Of a stretch of DNA of 64,000 nucleotides, positions 47,803-57,352 are shown one piece after another. Each line of letters starts with the position of its first letter. Within the stretch, counting starts at the first letter, position 1. Source of the DNA: Stutzerimonas frequens (GTDB taxonomy: Bacteria; Pseudomonadota; Gammaproteobacteria; Pseudomonadales; Pseudomonadaceae); contig NZ_JAMOHM010000013.1 of the NCBI RefSeq assembly GCF_024448335.1, positions 1-64,000 on the forward strand, given 5' to 3'. Under the pieces are notes generated by a model, which did no database searches, was not told where the DNA came from, and saw nothing but the letters and a program-made list of their open reading frames with translations. Made by a program: the position numbers and the translations under genes.

Positions 47803-48789
47803 ATGAGCAAGAAGGTTGCACTGGTATTGGGATCCGGCGGTGCGCGTGGCTATGCGCACATCGGCGTGATCGAGGAGCTGGAAGCACGTGGCTACGAGAT
47901 CGCCTGCATCGCCGGCTGTTCCATGGGCGCTGTGGTCGGCGGCATCTACGCGGCCGGCAAGCTCGACGAGTACAAGAGCTGGATCGAAAGCCTGGATTAC
48001 CTGGATCTGCTGCGCCTGGTCGACCCCAGTTTCAGCCTCGGGGCGATCCGCGGCGAAAAGGTCTTCGGGCGCATCCGCGACATGGTCGGCAAGGTCTGCA
48101 TCGAGGACCTGCCGATCCCCTTCACCGCCGTTGCCACCGACCTGACCAATCAGCAGGAAATCTGGTTCCAGGAAGGCAGCCTGGAGCTGGCGATGCGCGC
48201 CTCCGCCGCCATTCCCAGCCTGTTCACCCCGGTGATGCAGGGTAACCGGATGTTGGTCGACGGCGGCCTGCTCAATCCGTTGCCAATAGTCCCGGTGGTG
48301 TCGGCGCACTGCGACATGATCATCGCGGTCAACCTCAACGCCAACAATCACAAGCAGTATCCGCTGCCGGAAATCGAGCGCCCCGGACGCTTCGATTCGC
48401 TCATGAACTCGATTAGTTCGCACCTGCCCTTCTGGCGCAAGGAGGAGACCGCCCTGGCCGAGCTCGACGACATCCGCACCGGCGAGTTGCTGCGCGGCGA
48501 TCAGCCTCCCGCGGCGCCGACCAGCCGCAGCGCTCCGAAATCCGCAGAAGGCGCGACCGTGGTCGACGTGACCGGGCCGGCGTCGCTGCTGGAGCTGATC
48601 AACCAGAGTTTCGATGTCATGCAGTCATCCCTGGCGCAGTACAAGATCGCCGGCTACCCGCCCAACGTGCTGGTCAACATCCCCAAGCGGGCCTGCCGCT
48701 TCTACGAGTTCTACAAGGCGCTCGAGCTGATCGAGCTCGGACGCATCGTCGCTCATGACGCGCTGGTGCGTTACGAAGAGGAGCAGTGA
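47803..48789 (+). CDS. Patatin-like phospholipase family protein
   Basis: This is a 328-residue serine hydrolase: GSGGARGYAHIGV (oxyanion hole), Ser40 in GCSMG, and Asp153 in LVDGGLLNP, the Ser-Asp dyad. The C-terminal part is helical and acidic. It resembles YchK/RssA-type proteins, probably cytoplasmic and of unknown lipid substrate. AGGGAG precedes ATG 47803. Confidence 0.9.
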   Translation: MSKKVALVLGSGGARGYAHIGVIEELEARGYEIACIAGCSMGAVVGGIYAAGKLDEYKSWIESLDYLDLLRLVDPSFSLGAIRGEKVFGRIRDMVGKVCIEDLPIPFTAVATDLTNQQEIWFQEGSLELAMRASAAIPSLFTPVMQGNRMLVDGGLLNPLPIVPVVSAHCDMIIAVNLNANNHKQYPLPEIERPGRFDSLMNSISSHLPFWRKEETALAELDDIRTGELLRGDQPPAAPTSRSAPKSAEGATVVDVTGPASLLELINQSFDVMQSSLAQYKIAGYPPNVLVNIPKRACRFYEFYKALELIELGRIVAHDALVRYEEEQ

Positions 48790-48802
48790 GCGCAGCCTGA
48801 CG

Positions 48803-49897
48803 CTACGGGCCGACCGACTCGCGCGACTCGCCTGGAAGCTGTGTCGACTCATGGGTCGGCATCTGCGGCACCTCCTTGATCAGCCAGTCGCCGAGCAGAC
48901 TGTAGGCGACCGCGAGTAGCGTCGGACCGAGGAACAGTCCCATGAAGCCGAAGGCTAGGATGCCGCCGAATACCCCGAGCAGCACCACCACCAGCGGCAG
49001 GTTGCCGCCCCGGCTGATGAGATAGGGCTTGAGCACGTTGTCCACGCCGCTGATGACGAACATGCCCCAGATGCCGAGGAACACCGCCATGCCGTAGTCG
49101 CCCTGCCAGGCCAGCCAGGCGACTGCCGGCCCCCAGATCAGCGGGGGTACCATGATGAAACTGCAGGCGAAGGTCAGTAGACCCAGCACCAGCGCGCCCG
49201 GAATACCGGCGATGAGGAAACCGATGTAGGCCAGAATCGCCTGTGCCGCGGCCGTCCCGATCACCCCGTTGACCACTCGCTGCACCGTTCCGGCCACGAG
49301 TTCGAGGTAATGGTCGGCTCGATCACCGATGAGCCGGTGCAGCAGACTGTGCACGAAGGCCGACAGCCGTGGCCCGTCACGATAGAAGAAGAACACCAGC
49401 ACCAGGCTCAGTGCCAATTCGAGCATGCCGCCGCCTATCCGCGCACTGCGCACCAGCAGCCAGTTGGCGACCTGGCCGATGTAGGGGCGAATGCTGGCGA
49501 TCAGCGCAGTTCCCTGCTCGTCTACCGTGTCCCAGAAGCTCACCAGCGAATCGCCGATCAACGGCAACTCACCGAGCCAGTCTGGCGCTGGCGGCAGTCC
49601 CTCAACCTGCAGGTCATGCAACAGCGCGTTGGCATCACGAATCTGATCGGCGATGTTGAACCCCAGCCATACCAGTGGCACGGCCACCAGCACCATCCAG
49701 CTGAAGGTGAGCAGCCCCGCCGCGAGCGTGGCGTTGCCGTTCAGCCAGCGGGTCAGCAGGCGCATCACCGGCCAGCTGGCGAATGCCAGCACGGCGGCCC
49801 AGAACAAGGCGGAAGCAAATGGAGCCAGCACCCAGAGGCAGGCCGCCAGCAAGCCGACCAGCAGGATCTGCACAAGCAGGCGATCATTGTTGAGCAT
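48803..49897 (-). CDS. AI-2E/PerM family transporter
   Basis: This is a 364-residue protein with about eight membrane helices in the PF01594 pattern, including the conserved GVFGGILAFGFMGLFLGPTLLA near the end. Family members export small molecules (AI-2) or sodium, but the substrate is not inferable here. It converges on the patatin gene, whose stop is 13 bases away. Confidence 0.88.
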   Translation of the reverse strand: MLNNDRLLVQILLVGLLAACLWVLAPFASALFWAAVLAFASWPVMRLLTRWLNGNATLAAGLLTFSWMVLVAVPLVWLGFNIADQIRDANALLHDLQVEGLPPAPDWLGELPLIGDSLVSFWDTVDEQGTALIASIRPYIGQVANWLLVRSARIGGGMLELALSLVLVFFFYRDGPRLSAFVHSLLHRLIGDRADHYLELVAGTVQRVVNGVIGTAAAQAILAYIGFLIAGIPGALVLGLLTFACSFIMVPPLIWGPAVAWLAWQGDYGMAVFLGIWGMFVISGVDNVLKPYLISRGGNLPLVVVLLGVFGGILAFGFMGLFLGPTLLAVAYSLLGDWLIKEVPQMPTHESTQLPGESRESVGP

Positions 49898-49984
49898 GGG
49901 AAGTTACTCTAGAGATTAGAGCCGACGCGTCCTCTCGTTTGCGGATGCGTCGGTAAAGTCGGCTATTGCAGCCGCAATGACCGA

Positions 49985-50788
49985 TCAGCGCAATAGCCTG
50001 ATGAGCAGGCCGGCCTGCTCGGAATCATCCACCTCGAGCCGTCCAGGGCGAATACGTTCGACGATCAGCGCCTCGCGCCAGGCTACCGCACCGCGTCCGG
50101 CGAGGCTGATGCGCATGGTGCTGTCCAGGCGCAACATGCTGGCCAGGATGCCGCCCCACTCTGCCGTCGGCTCATCGGCAAGACGAAGCAATTGCAGCTC
50201 ACCGGTGCTGCGCAATTGCCGCAACAGGGTCGCCGCGGTAGGTAATACCTCACCCAGCGGTTGTTCCGGCCGAAGCTGCTCCACATGCAGGTAAGGTCGG
50301 CCATTGCCACGCGTAATACCGTAGAGCGCCACCAGGCTGCCATCGACCTCCGGCAAACGCGCCAACAGGTAGGCCTGCTGGCCCTCTGGCCCGTAAAGCA
50401 TGGATTTGCCGAAGATGGCGTTGGCCCAGAGGCTGCTGGAACCACATTCGCGCCCTTCGCACCAGAAAAGCAGCTCAGCACCCTGGCGCAACAGTTCACC
50501 CCGGGCCTGGGTGAACGCTTCGATACCGGTGTGCGTAGCCGGCAGCAGGTAAGTGATGGCCGTAAGCTCGCCAGAAACGGGGACTTGGGCAGCCATACGC
50601 AGTTTGCCGCTGATGCGCCGGATCGAATCCTGCGGATAGACGCGCTCCTGCACCTGTTCCTGCCGATAATCGACGATCTGAGCCTGAGCAAAACGGGAAA
50701 GCGCCTCCAGATCGGCACTGCCGGGTGTGTCGGCGGCCCCCGCTGCACCAGCGAACAGTAACAATGCCACTATCCATGCACTTCGCAT
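49985..50788 (-). CDS. DUF4892 domain protein, secreted
   Basis: This is a 267-residue protein with a signal peptide (MRSAWIVALLLFAGAAGAA) and a DUF4892 domain. The C-terminal 130 residues resemble OmpA-less periplasmic proteins of pseudomonads. GAGGAG precedes ATG 50788. A longer frame upstream to 51025 overlaps the gene gap and has no ribosome site. Confidence 0.8.
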   Translation of the reverse strand: MRSAWIVALLLFAGAAGAADTPGSADLEALSRFAQAQIVDYRQEQVQERVYPQDSIRRISGKLRMAAQVPVSGELTAITYLLPATHTGIEAFTQARGELLRQGAELLFWCEGRECGSSSLWANAIFGKSMLYGPEGQQAYLLARLPEVDGSLVALYGITRGNGRPYLHVEQLRPEQPLGEVLPTAATLLRQLRSTGELQLLRLADEPTAEWGGILASMLRLDSTMRISLAGRGAVAWREALIVERIRPGRLEVDDSEQAGLLIRLLR

Positions 50789-50984
50789 AACACTCCTCAA
50801 TGGACATGGGCACGAGACTGACATCGATGAATAGCCAGCCTGGAACAACGACGCCGGCCGAGGACCGATCAGCTCACAGCCCGCATGAACGCGCTGGCCA
50901 GCCAGCGCCGTTGCCAGCCTCACCACTTGCCAAAAACAAGTCAAGCGAGGCTTTACGAGAGAGTATTGCAGAGGCGTGCAGCGG

Positions 50985-51842
50985 CTACGCCTGAAAGAAC
51001 GTGTTGAATAGCGAGGCGACCGCATCGGCGCCGGCTTCGTCGTCCAGATGCAGATGATGCCCGCCGGGCAGTTCGCGAACTGCGAACGGTAGCCCCTGGA
51101 CCAGCGAGCGCAGCTCTGGCTGGGTCATCAACCCGCCCTCTGCCAGCACCAGGCTGGCTGGACACGCCACCCGCTCGACGAACGCCAGGGCGTGGGCGCG
51201 TGTCAGGCGCATCGCCGAAGGCAACATGAGGCGCGCATCGGTGCGCCAGGTGTAACCTCCCGGCACCGGCATCAACCCGCGCTGAGCCAATAGCTGCGCG
51301 GCCTCGTGACTGACCGCACCAACGCCTTTCATACGCGCAGCAACGGCCTGATCAAAGGTGGCATAAACCGGCTTGCGTTTGTCATCGACCGCCAGCAGCG
51401 CCTCGATCGCCGCACCCAGCTTCTGCGGTGCTTCGTCCGCTTCGCCGGTGTAGGGAATCACGCCATCGATCAAGGCCAGTCGCTCGATCCGCTCGGGCAA
51501 CGCACCGGCCAGCAGGACCGAGACGATCGCCCCCATGGAATGTCCGAGCAGGGAGAAACGCTTCCAGCCGAACTGCTCGGCGACTTGCAGCACGTCGTGG
51601 GCATAGTCCCAGATGTTGTAACTGGCCCCGACCGGACGATGGTCGGAATGGCCGTGACCTGGCAAATCGAGCGCAACGATGCGCAGCCCCTGCAAGCGCG
51701 GCGCAAGCCGGGTGAAGGTCGCCGCGTTGTCCAGCCAGCCGTGCAAGGCAATCACTGGCTGACCGTCTTCAGGCCCGTACAGGTGGGCCGCCACCTCGAG
51801 GTGAGGCAGGCTCAGTCGGACCTCTTCGAACAGGACACTCAT
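50985..51842 (-). CDS. Alpha/beta hydrolase
   Basis: This is a 285-residue alpha/beta hydrolase: oxyanion motif ALHGWLDNAATF, nucleophile Ser in LLGHSMGAIVS near residue 103, and the catalytic His in ELPGGHHLHLD. The acid is likely an Asp in the 230s. Its start overlaps the stop of the neighbouring hydrolase (ATGA). Substrate unknown. Confidence 0.9.
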   Translation of the reverse strand: MSVLFEEVRLSLPHLEVAAHLYGPEDGQPVIALHGWLDNAATFTRLAPRLQGLRIVALDLPGHGHSDHRPVGASYNIWDYAHDVLQVAEQFGWKRFSLLGHSMGAIVSVLLAGALPERIERLALIDGVIPYTGEADEAPQKLGAAIEALLAVDDKRKPVYATFDQAVAARMKGVGAVSHEAAQLLAQRGLMPVPGGYTWRTDARLMLPSAMRLTRAHALAFVERVACPASLVLAEGGLMTQPELRSLVQGLPFAVRELPGGHHLHLDDEAGADAVASLFNTFFQA

Positions 51843-52651
51843 GCCGCCCCCTTGGATAGCTCCAGCTGCGCACCCCAGCGCCCGAGCAGCTCGCGCAATT
51901 TCTCGGCGGTCTGCTGCGGCCGCTCGAAGGGGAACATGTGCCCACCGGGTAGCGTATGCGCTTCGCCACGCGCCATCAGCCGCAGCAGGTAGCCGTGATG
52001 CGGCAGCACCACGCGGCTTTCGCGGCCACGCACCATGGCCAGTGGAATCTTCAGTGCCGGCGGCCAGCCCGGCGTGAGATGCGGCACGCTGCGGTAGATG
52101 CTGATTTCGGTCTGCGGATCGAAGCGCAGGCGCATTCCCTGCCCTGTCGGCTCCAGCCCATGTTCGATATAGGCTTCCAGACATTCCGGGTCGAAGCTGC
52201 TGAACAAAGCCTTGCCGGCGAAGTAGGCACGCGCTTCCTCGGCGCTGGAAAACTGCTCGCGACGTCCAAGCGTACGGCCAGCCGGGGTCAGTCGGTCGAT
52301 GAAACCCAGGCGCTTGGCGGCCCAGATGACGGTCTGGTCGAACCAAGTCGGCAACGGTGAATCGAGCATGACCACCCCGTGATAGAGGTCGGGCCGCAAC
52401 AATGCCGCGCGGTAGTGCAGCATGCCGCCAAAGGAATGGCCCACGCCCCAGACCGGCTCGCGCAGACGTTCGAGCTGCTCGAACAGTTCCTCGAGCAGGT
52501 TGTTCCAGTTGTCATCCACCGGAAAGCGCGGATCGTGACCGTGACGATCCATGTGCGTGACCTGATATTCCGGCGCGAGCGCCTCGAACAGCTTGCGATA
52601 GGTCGCCGAAGGAAAGCCGTTGGCGTGGGCGAAGAAAATGCGTTGCGTCAT
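51839..52651 (-). CDS. Alpha/beta hydrolase
   Basis: This is a 270-residue alpha/beta hydrolase with nucleophile Ser in GVGHSFGGML near residue 80 and His in LPGGHMFPFE near the end. It is coupled to the downstream hydrolase by the ATGA overlap. The ribosome site of ATG 52651 is weak. Fold is certain, substrate not. Confidence 0.88.
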   Translation of the reverse strand: MTQRIFFAHANGFPSATYRKLFEALAPEYQVTHMDRHGHDPRFPVDDNWNNLLEELFEQLERLREPVWGVGHSFGGMLHYRAALLRPDLYHGVVMLDSPLPTWFDQTVIWAAKRLGFIDRLTPAGRTLGRREQFSSAEEARAYFAGKALFSSFDPECLEAYIEHGLEPTGQGMRLRFDPQTEISIYRSVPHLTPGWPPALKIPLAMVRGRESRVVLPHHGYLLRLMARGEAHTLPGGHMFPFERPQQTAEKLRELLGRWGAQLELSKGAA

Positions 52652-52782
52652 GAAGAAAGTGTTGCCGGACGGACTGGATCGCCATTGTCCGGCAGGCCCC
52701 GGCAGGCAGCAATCGCCATAGTCCTGCCGAATGAAGGGCATTCAGGCCAATCAGCAGGCCGCAATGGCGACCCGCCGCGCAC

Positions 52783-53214
52783 TCAGTTCCTTTCCAGCGG
52801 CACGATTGCGACGGTCAGCCGGGAAATGCAGCTGGGCTTGCCGTCCTCACCACTCAGGCGGATGTCCCAGACGTGAGTGGAGCGCCCCAGATGCACCGGT
52901 CGGCACACACCTGTGACGCGACCGCTGCGCAAGCCGCGCAGATGGTTGGCGTTCACCTCGAGCCCGACGCAGTAGAACTTGCTGGTATCGATGCAGTGAT
53001 AACTGGCCATGGAACCGAGGGTCTCGGCCAGGACGACCGAAGCACCACCATGCAAAAGGCCGTAAGGCTGATGGGTGCGGGCATCGACCGGCATGCTTGC
53101 CGTGATCGATGACTCGTCGAACGATTCGAAGCGGATATCCAGCAATTCGCTGATGGTGTTCTTGCGCGTGCTATGCAGTGCTTCCAGGTCGGGCTGACGG
53201 TGCCAGATGCTCAA
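52783..53214 (-). CDS. Hotdog-fold thioesterase (YdiI/EntH-like)
   Basis: This is a 143-residue hotdog thioesterase. HQPYGLLHGGASVVLAETLGS is the typical segment of the 1,4-dihydroxy-2-naphthoyl-CoA/aromatic-CoA hydrolase family (YdiI, EntH, PaaI-type), with the catalytic Glu in LAETLGS. It clusters with the two alpha/beta hydrolases. Confidence 0.9.
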   Translation of the reverse strand: MSIWHRQPDLEALHSTRKNTISELLDIRFESFDESSITASMPVDARTHQPYGLLHGGASVVLAETLGSMASYHCIDTSKFYCVGLEVNANHLRGLRSGRVTGVCRPVHLGRSTHVWDIRLSGEDGKPSCISRLTVAIVPLERN

Positions 53215-53244
53215 GGGACGTGCTCCTGATGATTATTGTCGTTG

Positions 53245-53274
53245 GCTCACCTCACACGGAGCGGCGAGGTGAGC
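53245..53274. terminator. Hairpin after sixA, possible terminator
   Basis: GCTCACCTC (53245-53253) pairs perfectly with GAGGTGAGC (53266-53274), loop 12 bases. It follows the stop of sixA on the minus strand. No U-run is present, so it may act weakly or serve mRNA stability. Confidence 0.4.
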
Positions 53275-53284
53275 AGCAGCAACC

Positions 53285-53743
53285 CTAACCAACGTCGTGC
53301 AGCGATACCAGTCGCATCAGCCCGCCGGCGATCGCCTCGCCTTCGAGCTCCGCCAGCGAAGCAGTCGCCATCGGCAGCGGATCGCCATAGTGGCCGTTGA
53401 CCAGCCAACCGGCCAGGTTGCCGACGAAGGGCTGGTGCGTGACCAGGAGCAGATCGCTCTCGCCGCGCAGATCGAGCGCTCGCAGGGCCTCTTCGAGATC
53501 CGACTCGGGCGTGGCCCAGTCCACGGTTTCGCGCCGGCCGCTGAAGCCCAGCGCCGCGCAGACCTCGTCCGCAGTCTGCTGCGCGCGCCGGTACGGGCTC
53601 ACAAGGATCGTCTGCAGTGGTTTGCCTCGCAGAAAGGTGGCGCTGCGCCGGACATCTCGACGCCCTCCCTCGGTCAGATTGCGCTCGGCATCGGTGCGCG
53701 CGTTCGGCTCGGCGTGACCATGACGCAACAACCACAGCCTCAT
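53285..53743 (-). CDS. sixA: Phosphohistidine phosphatase SixA
   Basis: This is a 152-residue histidine-phosphatase-superfamily protein with the RHG motif (Arg7-His8-Gly9) and the second His in VTHQPFVG. SixA removes phosphate from histidine residues, for example on the nitrogen phosphotransferase carrier or phosphorelay proteins. Its ATG overlaps the stop of the DUF4389 gene. Confidence 0.92.
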   Translation of the reverse strand: MRLWLLRHGHAEPNARTDAERNLTEGGRRDVRRSATFLRGKPLQTILVSPYRRAQQTADEVCAALGFSGRRETVDWATPESDLEEALRALDLRGESDLLLVTHQPFVGNLAGWLVNGHYGDPLPMATASLAELEGEAIAGGLMRLVSLHDVG

Positions 53744-54087
53744 GGTGCCGGCCCCTCCTTCGGCTGCTCCGGCGCGGCGGGAGGTGCCGGCGGTGTCAGC
53801 TCGACGTCAGCCGGTCTCGGCGCCGGCCAGTCGGACAGCGGCCAGGGCTTTTGCTCGGTATTGAAAGTAGCGAAGCGTCCGATCTGCGCAACGTACTGAC
53901 TGAGGCTGTCACCGAAGGCCTGCAGACTGGCGTCCGGGTGCCCCTTGACCAGACGCAGCACCAGCTGCAGGACCACCACGACCAGCAGCACCAGTTCGGC
54001 CAGTTGCCAGACGAAGAAGAAGATCAGCATCCAGACGGCTCGTAGAATCAAGGATTCCCGGTCCGTCGCCTGATTGGATTGGTTCAT
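53740..54087 (-). CDS. DUF4389 small membrane protein
   Basis: This is a 115-residue protein with one long hydrophobic segment (residues 16-45), a middle DUF4389-type domain (WMLIFFFVWQLAELVLL, then LSQYVAQIGRFATFNTE) and a Pro-rich tail. Its function is unknown. It lies between gpsA and sixA on the same strand. Confidence 0.85.
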   Translation of the reverse strand: MNQSNQATDRESLILRAVWMLIFFFVWQLAELVLLVVVVLQLVLRLVKGHPDASLQAFGDSLSQYVAQIGRFATFNTEQKPWPLSDWPAPRPADVELTPPAPPAAPEQPKEGPAP

Positions 54088-54107
54088 GGAGTCTCCTGGA
54101 GCTCGGT

Positions 54108-55130
54108 TCAGAATCCGTCGGTTGAGATGAAATCCACGTCGGTCTTGGGCTCACCGCGCATCAGCATGGCGATGATCTGATCGAGCGTACGACCCTCGAA
54201 CAGAATGGCGTGCAACCCCGCGACCAGCGGCATGTAGACCTGCAGTTCCTCGGCCTTGCATTTGAGCACCTTGATGGTGTTCACGCCTTCGGCGACCTCG
54301 CCCAGGCGGGAAACCGCCTCGTCGAGACTTAATCCTTCGCCAAGGGCATAGCCCACCTGGAAGTTGCGGCTCTTGGGTGAAGTACAGGTGACGATCAGGT
54401 CGCCGACACCGGCCAGGCCGAGAAAGGTCATGGGGTTCGCCCCCAGCTTCACCGCGAAGCGTGTCATTTCCGCCAGGGCCCGGGTGATCAGCATGCTGCG
54501 CGTGTTCTCGCCCATGCCCAGCGCGGCTGCCATGCCGGCCATGATCGCGTAGACGTTCTTCAGCGCCCCGCCCAACTCGACACCGAAGCGATCGGAACTG
54601 GCGTAGACGCGGAAGGTACGACCATGCAGGACCTGCTGTACGCTGCGGCACAACGCCTCGTCCTGACTCGCCACGACGGTAGCGGTCAGCGCGTGTTCGG
54701 CCACTTCACGAGCCAAGTTCGGTCCAGACAGCACGCCGATACGAGCCTGCGGCGCAATCTGCTCGAGAATCTGGCTCATCAGCGTAAAACCGTCCGCCTC
54801 GATGCCCTTGGTGGTGCTGATCAGCATCTTGCCGCCCAGCTGCGCGGCGAACGGCTGCAACGCCTGGCGCAGGGCGCTGGAGGGCAGCGCGACGAAAACC
54901 AGCTCGCAAGCCTCGAGAGTCGACGCCAGATCCGTGGTCGGCTCCACCTGCGGCAGAACCTCGACGCCCTTCAGATATCGCGGGTTCTGCCGCTGCGTAC
55001 GTATGCACTCGGCCTGCTGTGCATCGCGCATCCAGAGCAGGACGTGATGCCCGTTCTCGGCCAGCAGGTTGGCGATCGCGGTACCGAAACTGCCGCCGCC
55101 GAGTACCGCGATGGATTGCTGTTGTGTCAT
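54108..55130 (-). CDS. gpsA: NAD(P)H-dependent glycerol-3-phosphate dehydrogenase
   Basis: GpsA reduces dihydroxyacetone phosphate to sn-glycerol-3-phosphate, the entry to phospholipid synthesis. The 340-residue protein has the Rossmann motif [12 protein letters not shown], the GPNLAREVA segment, catalytic Lys in [10 protein letters not shown], and the substrate loop [14 protein letters not shown]. It is the first gene of the minus-strand run gpsA-DUF4389-sixA. Confidence 0.97.
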   Translation of the reverse strand: MTQQQSIAVLGGGSFGTAIANLLAENGHHVLLWMRDAQQAECIRTQRQNPRYLKGVEVLPQVEPTTDLASTLEACELVFVALPSSALRQALQPFAAQLGGKMLISTTKGIEADGFTLMSQILEQIAPQARIGVLSGPNLAREVAEHALTATVVASQDEALCRSVQQVLHGRTFRVYASSDRFGVELGGALKNVYAIMAGMAAALGMGENTRSMLITRALAEMTRFAVKLGANPMTFLGLAGVGDLIVTCTSPKSRNFQVGYALGEGLSLDEAVSRLGEVAEGVNTIKVLKCKAEELQVYMPLVAGLHAILFEGRTLDQIIAMLMRGEPKTDVDFISTDGF

Positions 55131-55151
55131 GTGGTTTCCGTTATGAGCCAT

Positions 55152-55540
55152 TCGCGATGGCAGTGACGGGCATTATACGTTTCATGCTGGCGGTCACCAG
55201 CGCAAAGCCAAACCCCGACAAATCATCGACTTAGCGCCGCGTCTGCACCGCTGAAATACGTGTTTTCAAGCAATAGGCAACCGTCACTGCAACGATTGTC
55301 TATAGAGGACACGCTGTCGCAAGGTCCTCGTTAGCAGCTCAGGAGTGTTAAAGTAGCCGCCCAATTCTGTCTTTGCGCCCTTCGGCCACAGATATGGCAT
55401 GAATGGCGTCGCTGTTGCCAGGCTGTGACTTTAGCCACAACACGGCAGTCTATGACTAGTCTTGATGATCAGGCCTTCGAATTCTGGGCCCGGTATGTAA
55501 GCAGCAAAGCCCTCTGTACGGGGCCCATTGAGGAATACGC
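55152..55540 (+). promoter_or_regulatory. fabA leader and promoter region, with hairpin
   Basis: The 389-base gap between gpsA and fabA holds both promoters. A near-perfect inverted repeat (TGGGCCCGGTA at 55485-55495 with TACGGGGCCCA at 55517-55527, one mismatch) would form an RNA hairpin four bases before the fabA ribosome site TGAGGA. No FabR/DesT-type operator was recognised. Confidence 0.45.
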
Positions 55541-56056
55541 ATGACCAAACAACACGCCTTTACTCGGGAAGACCTGCTTCGTTGCAGCCGCGGCGAACTC
55601 TTCGGTCCCGGTAATGCGCAACTGCCTGCGCCGAACATGCTGATGGTCGACCGTATCGTTCACATCAGCGAAGTGGGCGGCAAGTATGGCAAGGGCGAGC
55701 TGGTCGCCGAACTGGATATCAACCCTGATCTCTGGTTCTTCGCCTGCCACTTCGAAGGCGATCCGGTCATGCCCGGCTGCCTGGGCCTCGATGCCATGTG
55801 GCAGCTGGTCGGCTTCTACCTCGGCTGGCAGGGCAACCCTGGCCGCGGCCGCGCCCTCGGCTCGGGCGAAGTGAAGTTCTTCGGTCAGGTGCTGCCGACC
55901 GCGAAGAAGGTCACCTACAACATCCACATCAAGCGCACCATCAACCGCTCGCTGATTCTCGGTATCGCCGACGGCACCGTTAGCGTTGATGGCCGCGAGA
56001 TCTACAGTGCCGAAGGCTTGCGCGTCGGCCTGTTCACCTCTACCGACAGCTTTTGA
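55541..56056 (+). CDS. fabA: 3-hydroxydecanoyl-ACP dehydratase/isomerase
   Basis: FabA dehydrates 3-hydroxydecanoyl-ACP and isomerises trans-2 to cis-3-decenoyl-ACP, the branch point to unsaturated fatty acids. The 171-residue protein has the active-site segment [19 protein letters not shown] with catalytic His and Asp. GAGGA precedes ATG 55541. fabB follows 11 bases later. Confidence 0.98.
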   Translation: MTKQHAFTREDLLRCSRGELFGPGNAQLPAPNMLMVDRIVHISEVGGKYGKGELVAELDINPDLWFFACHFEGDPVMPGCLGLDAMWQLVGFYLGWQGNPGRGRALGSGEVKFFGQVLPTAKKVTYNIHIKRTINRSLILGIADGTVSVDGREIYSAEGLRVGLFTSTDSF

Positions 56057-56067
56057 AGGACATCCGC

Positions 56068-57285
56068 ATGCGTCGCGTCGTGATCACTGGCCTGGGTATC
56101 GTTTCCTGCCTGGGCAATGACAAAGAGACCGTCTCCGGCAACCTGCGCGCCGGCCGCCCCGGCATTCGCTTCAACCAGTCCTACGCGGACATGGGGCTGC
56201 GCAGTCAGGTTTCCGGCTCCGTCAACCTGAACCTCGAAGAGCTGATCGACCGCAAGGTCCTGCGCTTCATGGGGGACGCTGCCGCCTACGCCTACCTGGC
56301 GATGGAGCAGGCCGTGAAGGACGCCGGCTTCAGCCTGGATGACATTTCCAATCCGCGCATCGGTCTGGTGGCCGGCTCGGGTGGCGCCTCCACCATCAAC
56401 CAGATGGAAGCCATCGACATCCTGCGCGACAAGGGCGTCAAGCGCATCGGCCCATACCGCGTGCCGCGCACCATGAGCAGCACCGTCTCGGCCTGTCTCG
56501 CCACCCCGTTCCGCATCAAAGGCATCAACTACTCCATCGCTTCGGCCTGCGCCACCAGCGCGCATTGCATCGGCCATGCCATGGAGCAGATCCAGATGGG
56601 CAAGCAGGACGTCGTCTTCGCCGGTGGCGGTGAAGAGGAGCACTGGAGCCAGAGCTGCCTGTTCGACGCCATGGGCGCCCTGTCCAGCCAGTACAACGAA
56701 ACCCCGGAAAAGGCCTCGCGCGCCTACGACGCCAAGCGTGACGGTTTCGTCATCGCCGGCGGCGGCGGCATGGTGGTGGTCGAAGAGCTGGAGCATGCCC
56801 TCAAGCGCGGCGCCAAGATTTACGCCGAGATCGTCGGCTACGGCGCCACTTCCGACGGCTACGACATGGTCGCACCGAGCGGTGAAGGCGCCCTGCGCTG
56901 CATGCAGCAGGCGATGTCCACCGTCGAGGGCTCGATCGACTACCTCAACACCCACGGCACCTCCACCCCGGTGGGCGACGTGGCCGAGATCAAGGCCGTG
57001 CGCAACATGTTCGGCGACAAGGTCCCGACCATCAGCTCGACCAAGAGCCTGTCCGGTCACTCGCTAGGCGCCGCCGGCGTTCACGAAGCGATCTACTCGA
57101 TGCTGATGATGGAAGGCAACTTCATCGCCGGCTCGGCCAACATCGACGAGCTGGACCCGGAAGTCGCCGACATGCCGATCCTTCGCGAAACCCGCGAGAA
57201 CGCTCAGATCGACACGATCATGAGCAACAGCTTCGGCTTCGGCGGCACCAATGCCACGCTGGTACTGCGCCGCTACAAGGCCTGA
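56068..57285 (+). CDS. fabB: 3-oxoacyl-ACP synthase I
   Basis: FabB elongates the cis-3-decenoyl-ACP made by FabA. The 405-residue ketosynthase has the nucleophile Cys near 161 in [10 protein letters not shown], His in [11 protein letters not shown], and His in [14 protein letters not shown] precedes ATG 56068; an in-frame codon at 56053 is upstream of that site. An intrinsic terminator follows. Confidence 0.98.
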   Translation: MRRVVITGLGIVSCLGNDKETVSGNLRAGRPGIRFNQSYADMGLRSQVSGSVNLNLEELIDRKVLRFMGDAAAYAYLAMEQAVKDAGFSLDDISNPRIGLVAGSGGASTINQMEAIDILRDKGVKRIGPYRVPRTMSSTVSACLATPFRIKGINYSIASACATSAHCIGHAMEQIQMGKQDVVFAGGGEEEHWSQSCLFDAMGALSSQYNETPEKASRAYDAKRDGFVIAGGGGMVVVEELEHALKRGAKIYAEIVGYGATSDGYDMVAPSGEGALRCMQQAMSTVEGSIDYLNTHGTSTPVGDVAEIKAVRNMFGDKVPTISSTKSLSGHSLGAAGVHEAIYSMLMMEGNFIAGSANIDELDPEVADMPILRETRENAQIDTIMSNSFGFGGTNATLVLRRYKA

Positions 57286-57306
57286 GCCAGCAGCAAGCGA
57301 CACATG

Positions 57307-57336
57307 AGAACGGCGCCCTAGGGCGCCGTTCTTGTT
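57307..57336 (+). terminator. fabAB intrinsic terminator
   Basis: AGAACGGCGCCC (57307-57318) pairs with GGGCGCCGTTCT (57321-57332) as a 12-bp perfect stem, with TGTTT after it on the plus strand. It lies 20 bases past fabB and also faces the sstT end. Confidence 0.85.
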
Positions 57337-57352
57337 TCCGCGATCAGTTGAT

